A DNA stretch of 64,000 bases, taken from the NCBI GenBank assembly GCA_037013685.1, contig CM072886.1:1984001-2048000 (forward strand), written 5' to 3'. Every line of letters begins with the position of its first letter. Position 1 is the stretch's first letter. The position numbers and the translations under genes are program-made. This DNA comes from Acridotheres tristis. Its lineage: Eukaryota; Chordata; Aves; Passeriformes; Sturnidae. This document shows positions 47,151-58,200 of this stretch, piece after piece. A model generated the notes under the pieces. The model did no database searches. It worked only from the letters and a program-made list of their open reading frames with translations, and was not told where the DNA came from.

Positions 47151-50100
47151 GTGAGCGTGGAGGGCTCTGGGTGTGGCAGGGGGACACTGACCCTGCTCCT
47201 GCTCCTCATCCTCATCCTGTGCCCCTGTGCCCTCCGCGTCCCCGCCCGGGGCGGTCCGGGATGTGTGCGCGGCCGGAAGGGTGTGGGGGAGTGAACTGGG
47301 AGGGGACCGGGATGAGCTTGGGGGTGTCTGGGGGATCGGGGAGTTTGGGAAGGTTCGGGGGTGTGATGGTGAGCAAGGGGATGTGTGTGCTGGGGCTGGC
47401 ATCCCGTGGCATGGATATAGGATTCGGGGGTTCCTTGGGATGCTTGAGGAGTAGAGGAGGAGGCGTGGGTTGGGTTGGGGTGAGCAGGGATAACGGGAGG
47501 GTTTGGGAGCTGCGGGATGGGGGTCAGCTTTTGGGGTGCTGGAGGGATTTGTGGAAGGCCCTGTCAGCACAAAGCAGAGCCCCGAGTGGGGGCATGGGTG
47601 TGATTGCTTTCAGGGTTTATTGAAGAGTGTGGGAAGGACGTTCTTTTGGGGATTTTAGGATGAGGAGAGGTGTGATAGGGTGTAGTTTTGTATAATGTGA
47701 GTGGAACAGGATGGATGTGGGATGGGTCTTTAGTTACATGGGCTCGTGAAGGGACAGGGATGAGCTGCTGGGCTTGGGGAGGTATCAGGATTCAGGGGAA
47801 TGGAGTGGGGGAATATTTGGGAGTGGGTGAAGTGCCTGGTGTTTGTGAGAGATGAAGGTGGGGCAGAGTCTCAGAGCATCGCAGAGTTGTTGCAGTCTGG
47901 CTTGGAGGATTGTTGGAACAGTGGGATTGATGTGGGAGCTGGATGCTGGGGTTTGTCCTTTATTTCTGATAATCCACAGGAGTGTGTGCAGACAGATTTG
48001 TGATGGTAAGGGTTTTCCACATGGTTCCCCTTGGGGATAAGAGTAAGACTGGAGGATTTATAGGAGCCTAAAAGCTCTGGATGTGCGCAAATCCTGTGTT
48101 AAATTTTGAGATAGCAGCGTGTTTTCAAATTGCTTTTATTCCCTGCTCAGTCTGGAGAGTGGGTCTGGGGGATCTGTAGCTGCTCAGCACTGCTGGGGGC
48201 TTGGAGGGAGATCAGCTGGGAAGGATCAGGTGGATACTGGTGCAGTCTTAGGAAATGAGAAATCTAACAGTGTTCTGGTTTTGTTTTCTTATATATCTGA
48301 GAAGAAGAAAAACTCCACTTTGTGATCCCTCAGGGATGTGATAAATCTCCCTCATTGAGCCACATCCTTGTTGGGTGAGACCCAAAGCAGCACTGGAGCT
48401 GCAGCTCAGGTTTTGTGTTTGATGAGTCAACCTGAATCTCTTTCATGTTCGTCCCACCTGAGATCCCTCTGGAGATCACCTGCCTGAGGAAGGATGCTTT
48501 AGTGCAATAGTTGTAATCATAAATCAAGTCATGTATCCAAAAACTTCACATTCTGCTTCAGGGCCATGGTAACATCTGCTAAAGCTTTTGGCTCTTCCTT
48601 CAGCAGGAAGGTCACAAGTGGAAAAACAGATGGGGTTGAAGCTGGACACCTCTAGAGAGCAGAGAAATGTGTCTCTGAACAGAGAGAGACAGCAAATACT
48701 AGAGAGAAATCCTGGTCACATATTTTTTGGGAGCATTGTGCCATTCTTGGAAGGAAACCTGCTTCTGAGGGTGAAATAATTTCTGAAAGAATTAGGTTTT
48801 TGATATAATCCCCCTTATGAACTCTGCACTGGTTTGCATTTGCTTTCACAGCCTTTTGAGCAGATTGTTTTCTAAGTCCAGGCAATAAAGCAGGAGTTTG
48901 TTGAGCATTTGGGGAAGCATGGCCTGGTGAGTTGAGTGTAATCTCCTTAGCCAGAGGAGCTTGCATAACACACAGTAAAGTGCAGGAGGTCTGATTGAGG
49001 CTGCCTTGATAATCCCTACACAGCCATTGGAGAATTGTCTGCTCCCTGGGAAGTGAGGGAAGGGGGAATTGTGCTCCAGATCACTTAGACACACTGAAGA
49101 ATTGCTTATTCTGAGATTGGTGCTGTTAATGTGAGTCTTGCACTAGGCAGTTTCACTCAGAAGCATAGTTGGATGTACAGGTGCTTCAAGAAATGAAAAA
49201 ACGAACTTTACTTCCTTCAGTCATAAATTATAACTTGTTCTTCTGAGATAACTGCTTGAAATACTTCCCAGGGTTCTGCTTTGTGCCAGAACAAGTCTGA
49301 TGCTGACATGATGTTATCAATTGTGAACTCTGCAAGATTTGAATCCAAAGCTTTGAGTTCATTGTCCAAGTTCAGAGCCAAGGTCAAAGAGCTGCCACGT
49401 ACAGGCGGTTGCAGATCTTTGGGCTGCTGATGGCGTGCAAACAGAGAGACTGCAGGAGGAAAGGGCAGCCAGGGTGACACAGTGACAGCACTGAGCCACC
49501 TGCTTACGTGCACACCTTGATCAGCCCAGCAAGGTGGGGTGCTTTGTGCTTGGTCACAGGTGACGTGGCAAAACTGGCTTGCAAGTAGTTAAAATTCCAA
49601 GGGCAGTGCCATCGGTGGCTGTCACTTACCAAAGCAACACAGCTCTGAATCATCTGATGGGAAAGTAGCAAGGGCTGTGCCAAAGGAAAACCCAAAGCCT
49701 CATTGGTAGGTGCATTTTCTGTGGAAAGATTGTGGACTCGTTTAATTTGGAAGTTTTCCTGGTGGACACCTGATCTTTCTTTCCCACACCAGAGGATCCC
49801 TTTGATACTCAGTGACAGCATTAGGCACTGCAGCAGGAAGGTTTGTATGTCTTGGAAAGTTGGAAAACTTCATATGTGCAGTTGGTAAACTGAAGGTGAT
49901 GTTATCCTTGGTGATTAATGAAAAATAGAGGTATTTAAATTCAAACTTTTGCTGTTAGTGGCATAGGGAGCTGAATAATTTCGTGGGCTGGGTACGTTTT
50001 AGAAAGTGATTTCTCAATTTGGTGCTTTTTGATTGTCCTGATCACCTTCTGGCTGTTTTGGAGTTATTTTGGAGCTAAACTTCATCAGCATTGCCAGCCC

Positions 50101-52000
50101 TTCACTCTAAAACTGCGATTCTGAGCAGCTTCGAAGCTGGCTGTGTTAAAGCTCATATTTCTGTTAAAGTTCATCATTTTTGGGTTTATTTCACTTTCAC
50201 GTAAAAGTTTTCTGCACTGTTTTATCAATGGCTGCGAGAAAATTGAGGATTGATGGGATGTTTCAAACTGATTTATAATAATCATGATTATTGTTGAAAT
50301 TCTTTTTGATGTATGTTGAAGTTGGTGAGCTTAGTTTGCTTTTACAACTTAAATGACAGCTGGAGGAGAACTGTGAGAGGGATTGTGGAAAAAAAATCAC
50401 ATCTAATTCTTTAATCTCCATTTGAAAAGTTCAAGATAACACTTCTCAAGAGTTGTCTGATGTTCTGTAGTTTTAGTCTGCTTTTCTAAGGAAACAAGTT
50501 TTTTGCCATTGTGCTTTCTGCTAATTCCTCTGGTAATTATCCTCTGATAATTGCAGTTGCTTTAAGGGGCTGGCACCTTGGACAGAGGGATGATTCCCAC
50601 AATTTCTGTGGGAATGATTCCTTTAGGGTTTTAATGAGACCCCCTTAGTGCTGCCTATGCAAGAACTCAGCCCTTATCAGACATCAGGAGAGTTTGTGGT
50701 GCCTGAATTAGAAAAGGTTTTGCTCTCTGGACTTCTCAGACGAGAAAAGCTTGTCCTGATGAGCCACATTCAAAGACACTTTTAGCATCCTAATGAATTG
50801 TGTGATACAGGGCTGGTCAAAGCAAGTTGTTCTCTCTATCAAAAGTTTGAGTTCACATAGTGCTTTTTTTCCCTTCTTTTTGTTTCCCAGTGCTTTATTT
50901 ATGTAGTTTGCCTGAAGCCAAGTAAATACCTTTTGTTTTCATTTTTTCCTTTTTTTAAATTCCTTGAGTTATTTGTGGTAATCCCTTAAAATTGCTGATT
51001 TAGAGCTGCTTTTTACTGATACAACTTATGACTGGGGCATCATAAATATTTTGCATATCATTCCACAGCATCTTTGAATGAGTCTAGAAATGAATGTATT
51101 GGATAAGAAAAGGAGTTGTTTGTTTTCCTTCAGGCAAAACACTTCCTAGGATATGTTTTCCCACTTCACAGGAGATCTGATGGTAAATATGCATGTAAAT
51201 ACAAATAATTAAATACGTTTTTAAATTAGTTTTTAACGAGTTCATTCTGATTCTCTTTCAGAGATGATATGAAGTGTGCTGTTAATCCTCTGACACCGTG
51301 CCCTGGATCCCCATGGTATGTCTGAAGGACACATCTCTGCATGTTCTGAAATATTCCAGGTGAAGCCCAGGAATAACTTTCCACAGGAGTTTGTGACCTC
51401 TTAAAGAGGAAGAAGTCAAGAGAGGGCAACTTTTATTCTATATTTAGCCCTAGGTGAGTCTGTAAAAAGAACCTGATAGGCTCTAGCCTAAAATTTATTT
51501 TTGGATTTGTGTGTTACACTAGAAAATAGAGAAGTGCCACGCTCAGGCAGATTTTTGGAGCTTCAGTGGGGCTCAGCAGCTTCCACAAACACCTGTGAGA
51601 ACTCCACTCAGCATCTCTGATGCTTTGGGCAAAGCAGGAGGGAAAACAGGAATATTTTTCAGGTAGATAATTCCCCTATCAAATAATTCAAAATAATTCC
51701 CCTGCCTCACCTTTTCATCTGAGAGGCAAGAATTGGGCACAGGCACGAGCTTTGAGAACAGTTTGGTTGCCTTGCAATGGCAGAGGTGTCACCAGAGCTG
51801 CTGTTCAGTTCCAGTGGTGAATTGACTCTCATCCTGACACATCCCTGCCTGGAATTTTGGAATGAAATGACTTAAATCTTTCATTTCCAGCTTGTCCTCA
51901 TGAATACTCCCATGGAGAAGGTGAATTGGCTCATCCTGACACATTCCAACATTCCTTGGTGGAAATTGCAAGCGAACTGACTCGAACCTTTCATTTCCAG
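47151..52000 (+). other. SEC22C intron 1
   Basis: 4.85 kb. No CR1 or foreign gene recognised. Its 3' end includes the duplicated acceptor region (51,816-52,028). Confidence 0.6.
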
Positions 52001-52028
52001 GTTGTCCTCATGAATACTCCCGTGGAGA
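51816..52028 (+). repeat. Tandem duplication containing the SEC22C start-exon acceptor
   Basis: Unit 1 (51,816-51,919) and unit 2 (51,920-52,028) share GGTGAATTG, CATCCTGACACAT, TTTCATTTCCAG and TGTCCTCATGAATACTCCC. The real exon begins after the CAG of unit 2 (52,000). Unit 1 has the same acceptor (CAG ending 51,890) and then GGAGAAG/gtgaat, a potential donor, so it could act as a 29-nt extra 5' UTR exon. Unit 1 lacks the main ATG because AATG is AAGG there. Confidence 0.85.
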
Positions 52029-52210
52029 ATGTCCATGATCTTCTTTGCTTGTGTGGTGAGGGTGAGGGATGGGCTTCCCCTCTCAGCCTCCACAGATTTC
52101 CATCTCAACCAGGATTTTCTGGAATGCAGGAAGAGGTTGAAGGCGTTGTCCTCGATCCTGGCGCGCTATCCCAGTCGGGGCACGGCCAAAGGACGTAACC
52201 TGAGCATTCA
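52001..52210 (+). CDS. SEC22C: SEC22C start exon
   Basis: 28 nt of 5' UTR, then ATG at 52,029 and residues 1-60, including CVVRVRDGLPLSASTDFHLN and ILARYPSRG. Acceptor tttcatttccag, donor ATTCA/gtgagt, phase 2. An out-of-frame upstream ATG at 52,010 opens a 63-codon ORF overlapping the true start and ending at 52,198. Confidence 0.94.
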
Positions 52211-55200
52211 GTGAGTCCCTGCTCTGCTTTGATGGGCTTTTCTTGGATTTAATTTTTGAAAGAATGCTCTTGGGGATTGGTATTCTATTGAAATAATACT
52301 ATGGCTATGGGCTGCAGTCCCTAATTCCAGTGTGAAATCCCACAGTGCTTGTCTAGGGTGTGAACTCCAGTGATTTTTGAAGCCTCATTCCTCAGCTCCT
52401 GCTCAGTGTAGTGAGCATGTGCTTCATCATATATTTGTGTATATTTATATATTCATATATTGTATTTTGTATGTTAATTTGTATAAATATGCTTACATAA
52501 CTGTTATTTATTTTATACTATATTATATTTATACAGATTTCATTTTACACTTATACATATACATTTACACATATACATTTATACACATATTTACATACAC
52601 ATAGACAATATTTAAACATAATTAGTTATATATTTATATGTACATGCACAATAGTTATACATATTTAGTTATATATTTATATACACATACAGTATAAATA
52701 TATATTTATATATACACAATATTTATATCTATTTAGTTATATATTTATATATACATACACAATATTTATATATATTTAGTTATATATTTATACATACACA
52801 ATTTTTATACCTATTTAGTTATGTGTTTATACATTTTTTTTCTTACTTTATTAATATGTATCTGGCTTATTTTAATTTTCATTTTGTGTAGCAAAAAGCC
52901 TCCTGCTCAGTGTGCTTGTTACTCTTAGCAATTGGAGTAAGAAGGCATCCAATTACCTTGGAATAACTTAGTTGAGGAGAAGAAATTTCTTAAAGAAATC
53001 ACAGAGAAAGAAATGAAGAAATTTGTTTAAACTCATTTAAGAAGTGAGTTTTAGCTTGTGATTGCATTTCTGGTGAGCAAATGGAAAAAAACTTTAAGTG
53101 ACCCTAAGCTAAAACTAAGCATCCCTTTTTGAGGGAATTAAAAAATACATGAATTTACACTGAAACAGTTGGAAAAGCAGAGATTTTCATCTCCATTCCT
53201 TTTCACTCAAAGCAAACTTGTGCCCTTTGATGCCTGCTGCTTTTAATCTGCTGTGATCTGTGCAGCAGCTCAGCCCTGGCTCTGGAATGAGAGCAAGTGC
53301 AAGTGGATCTGTGGCAAAAGGGCCATAAATTATGGACAACTTGGAAAAGGTGGTAGGACAGGCATGGTGTTGATCCCAGCTGAGAGCTGAGAGCAGCAGG
53401 AATTTGGGGAAGCTCCCCAGTGGAACTGGGCTGGCAGAGCCAAGTAAAACTGTAAATCCCAAATCCACAGTACAGCAAATAAATGAAAATGCAGTGAAAT
53501 AGAAGCCATGAGTGTGAAATGAAGTTGGGATAAAATATAGGAACAGTAGGAAGGAGACAAATTGTTCAGTTTCATAACTTGGGTGTTAAACTGATTTCCT
53601 GCTGACACATGGCTGGGCTGCAGGGGAAGATGTCCCTGAGAAATCTGGAAGGTTTGCAAGTGGAAACTTTTACAGAAATATGGATTCAGTGTTAGAGGAG
53701 CCCCTTTTAGAGTAGAATTTTTATTGAAGTGTTTGAAATTCTTGGGTTGTGCAAATTAGCAAATATTTCTTGCTGTTAATGTGATGTTGCCATGTTCAAG
53801 GGAAGCAAGGAATCTCATCTACTTCCTGGGAACAAACTTCCTTGCTTTTGCTTTTTTCCTGCATTTTCTTTCAAAATTGGTTTGCTGACCACCTAGGTTT
53901 TTATTAATGTGTTTTAAAGCCAGCCTGGGAAAAGAATGTCCTCGATTTGTACTGATGTACCAATTTAATAAAGTCTGTGTTGTGCTCTTCACAGGGCTCA
54001 GGCATCCTGGATGAGTTAAGAATAAATAATTGTGTAAGAGAAAATAGATCTACAGGGATTGCAGGACTTTGACAACCACAAAAATCCCTTTCATTTTGCA
54101 GTCTGCTCTCTCAGCTCAGTCTGTACATTTTGTTCTGACAGAAAGCACAGCTTCATCCTCACGTTCAGCAGCACTTCCACCTTTTTATGTTGATGTGATT
54201 TTTTTAAAAAATTTCTATTTCAGTTTCCTTTCTTCTGGGGATATTGCCTGCATGGCAATCTGTTCCAGCAGCTACTCAACCATCATGGCCTTCTGCTTCC
54301 TGGAAGAACTTCGGTGGGAATTTGCTGCTTCCTACAACACAAGGAGCATCAATTCAGCTTCCAGACCATATGCTTTTATTGAATTTGGTTTGTAACTTTG
54401 TTCTCTAATAGGAAAAATCCTCTCTCTGCCAAATTGATGGTGTTAAACATCATCTCCTGGCCAAAGGCTGATGATAAAAGTGACTCTGGGTGTGCCTTTG
54501 CCTGCATGTAGAGGAGGAGGGGGAGATCTTAATGCCCTAAACTATTGGAGTATTTGGTTTGGAGTTCCTGAGAGTTCATCTATTATGAACAAAATGCTGT
54601 GGTGATTGATGAAAAGCAGAGAAGAAAAAAGAAATTGATACCTCAGATACTTTCTAACTTAATTTAAAAAAAATCTGATGAGTGGAGACAGATGAGTACA
54701 GGAAAAAAGGGAGACAGAATAGATTATCATGGGCAGCTTTATTTCTGGCATGACTTGGAATCAGAATACTTCAGAACCATGCCCAGTGGTTCTTTTTTAA
54801 CCTAAAATCATTTCTTTTCTTGCCACATAGCAGCTGTTTTACTGAACCTCACACCTTTGAAAGACACAATTCCCTTGCAGTGAGAGTTTCTGGAAAAGGA
54901 TAATATCCTGCAGTGTGTTTGCACACTTCAGTCCAGATTTCAGTAATAGTGTTAAACTGAGGCTTAAAAACTTGAGAAATCCATCAGGAAAGTTTCTTCT
55001 AGAGCTATCTTGGAGTTTAGTTGGATTCCCTGCAGGGCACATTACAGCCAGCATGTAATTTCATATTGAGATCCACATTACTCTTTTTTTTTTTTTTTTT
55101 TTTTTAAACTTGAGTAGGAGTTGGAGAATTTCTAGCCTCTTTAAATTGCATACAGCTTACTTTTAAAAGAAAAAATAAATTTCTAAAATAATTTTTGTTG

Positions 55201-58200
55201 TTACATTTTATTAAGTTACTGACTGCCTAATATTGCTGTATGGTTTATTAATTTATTGATTTATTAATTTAATTATATTTCCTGTGTTTGGATCAAAGAT
55301 GCACTCAATGCTCAAGATTTTAATATTTTGTTGGGTAGTTACAGATAATTTTTATTAATTTTTAGAGTAGTTATTAGAAGAAATTCTTTCCTGTGAGGAT
55401 GGTGAGGCCCTGGCACAGGTTCCCAGAGAAGCTGTGGCTGCCCCTGGATCCCTGAAGTGTCCAAGGTCAGGTTGGACAGGGCTTGGAGCAACCTGGAATA
55501 GTGGAAGGTGCTCCTGCCATGGCAGGGGTGGAACTTGAAGTCCCTTCCATCCCAAACCTTTGTGTAAAATACCTACAAGAAGTAATTTTGTTCCCTAACC
55601 AGCAGTGGAATTTTATACTTGAACCCAGTAAGAAATGAACTAAAGAAATTAAAACAACCAAATAGGATAAAATATCACCACAATTAAGGTTTTAACCACA
55701 CTGAAGATTAATGAAGAGGTGATTTGAGCAGCTTTTCCTGTTATTTCAGATACCATCATTCAGAAGGTGAAACATCATTTCAACAGCAGCCGTGGCTCCC
55801 GGGCCAAGGGCAGCTGGGAGAGGGTGGAGGAGGAGCTGCAGCTGCAGCCCCCAGTGCAGCTGCAGCTGGAGAACACGGAGCTGCTGAACGGGCTGAGCAA
55901 TGGAGGCCATGCAGGAGGCCGTGTGGAGGTTGGTAAGTGTGGAGAAAGACGTGGAGGGGGTGTTGGAGAACGTTCCATTTGAGACATTGTTCATCCAAAA
56001 AGTATCTGTGTTAAAAATCCTTCGCCCCGAGGAGAAAAGGGAATCTCTTTTTGTGGAGATGAAGCATGAGCAGAAAGAGAGGGAGATGAAAAAAGTGTTT
56101 GGTTTGGAATAGTTCATTCTTAAAAGTAAATACCCCATGAGTTTAACGTGGCCCATAGGCACAGCTTTGGGAAAGCTGTGAAAATAGGAGAAGCCTCATG
56201 ATTTGTAAGTTCTTTTCCCGGGCGGATGCAAATCATGAGAAGTAAAGCCACGAGATAATTTGGTTTTTTCCCTCCTTGTGGAGAAGTCCCTATGGCCTGA
56301 CAAGAGGAAACTTCTCTCTCCAAAGTGAACTGAAAAGGACTATTTAAGTTGAGAACTGATTGAAGTAGTTTTTTGTATGTTTGTTTTGTTGTTATGATAG
56401 TTAGGAGAGGGGAGGAAAGAGTGGTCTGAAGATCTTATTCTGAATTTGCTTTTCTTTCTCTTTCCTTGTGTAGTTAAGAAAGTTTTTTATACCCTTTTAA
56501 GTTTTAAGCCTGCCTTGCTCTTTTGCTCCTAGTTCTAGCTCACAACAGAAAATGAGTATATTTAAATTGGCAAATCAAAACTATAACAGTAAGTTACTTC
56601 TACACCAGGTGACAGGAGATTTCCTCACCCTGCACATGGCAGAGAAACACCTGGGGGTTCCTTGTGTACCTAGAAATGTTTGTTTGTATCGTGTGTGTGA
56701 AACAAAAAAGGTTTTTTTCCATCATAGTGAACAACCTATGGGCTTTACATTGCAGCAGAGCTTTGGAGATTGCTGTGGAGTCTTTTTCCAGCCTTACATC
56801 TTCTCTGTATGGAAAATATAGGCTGGGCTTGATATTTTCCATGTGGAATTCTCTTCTCTTCTCTTAAAATACTCATTTGTTCAAATTTCTAAAGAAGCTC
56901 CACTGATTCATTGCTTGTTGCAAACTTGTAATGAAAGAGCTGTAATTACAGTCTGAATGAGTTTCTTCAGCCTTGAGGGAAAAGAAGTTGAGAAAAGTAC
57001 GAGCTGAGGGTAAAACTCGTGTTCCTACATTGTCTCCCTTGAGCTGTTCTCACTTTGCTTTTTCCTTTTTGCCTTATTTTTAAAAAAACCTAATCCATTT
57101 GACTAAAGTTCTGAAAGAGGCTTTGTGTATCTGTATAAATAACACAGAGGCTTGACAGGGACCTTTTTTATAACAAAACCTGACGTTTTATCTGCTTTTG
57201 AAGTACCAACCTCTACTTCTTTATTATAAAAATGGTACCTCTTACTTGTGTTTCAGTTGCACAGTCAAGGTCCTGCCTACCTCCTCCACAAATTTAATCA
57301 CAGAATAATTTAGGTTGGAGAAAACCTTTCAGATCATTGAGTCCAACCAGAAACAAAACCCTGCCAAGTTCACCACTAAACCATTCTCTATTTTAATCCT
57401 ATTAGCATGGTGTTTTAAATGCAGCTGTGTGTGTGGGAGTGCCATGAGCTTGGTTTTTTTTGGTTTTTTTGTTTTTTTGGTTTTTTTGTTGTTCTTGGCA
57501 TATGGAACACTAATAAAATTAAGTTCCAGTTGCTCAATCTTATTTTTTGTGATAGATGAGCTGGAATCTCATTTGACATAGGTATTTTAAATTAGAGTAT
57601 GGAAGGGCACTGGCCAGTAGGAATTAAAAATAGAATGGAAAGCACTTGATTTGCCAGTCAGATTTGTGAGTGCTCCTCAGAACTGTGCTTGAAGGTTAAA
57701 TCTTTTCATGTTATGACAGGGCTTAGAAATTCTTTGCACTTTTAAAAAAATTCTGAACAGCTTCAGTGCCAGTAAATATTTGTAATCTAGTTTGTGTCCA
57801 CAGATCAGAAATATATTTTCACTTCCCTCATTCCTGATTGCTTTCCTTTACTTTCCATCTGGCTTTTTATTTCTGGCTGTTCTCTCTGGTCTAACCCAAA
57901 TACTCTCACAGATTGTTCTGCCTTTATTTTAAGGATCATGTTTATGATCATCTGTTTGCCTCCACTGGAATCAGCTTTCCTGGCTTGTGTCTCTCTCCTC
58001 TCATCATTCCCTCCCAGCTGAATCCCACTTTGCTGCTCTAAGTTTAGCTGTGTGCATAGTGTTTGTTCCATATTAATGTTATTTATACGATGGCTCTGCC
58101 CTGCAAGGGGCTGTTTGAAATGCTGCAGGAGAGCAGAATTGAATTGTGGCTGCACTCCCTGGTGCAGATTGATCGATGCAGGGATGATCCAAACATCTCT

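Larger units (their letters stand above)
46860..47300. promoter_or_regulatory. CpG-island promoter of SEC22C
   Basis: Very CG-dense sequence (GCGCGGCCGC at 47,021-47,030, GCGCCGCCGCC, GC boxes) around the presumed first exon. No TATA box is apparent. The left part of the island merges with the minisatellite. Confidence 0.75.

Noticed and set aside
46812..47570. 252-codon minus-strand ORF rich in Pro, Arg and Gly-Asn-Gly-Thr repeats
   Set aside because: A by-product of GC-rich CpG-island and minisatellite sequence; overlapping ORFs exist in nearly every frame.
52430..52845. TATA-like boxes as promoters
   Set aside because: They are part of an AT-rich tandem repeat within a SEC22C intron, with no associated exon.
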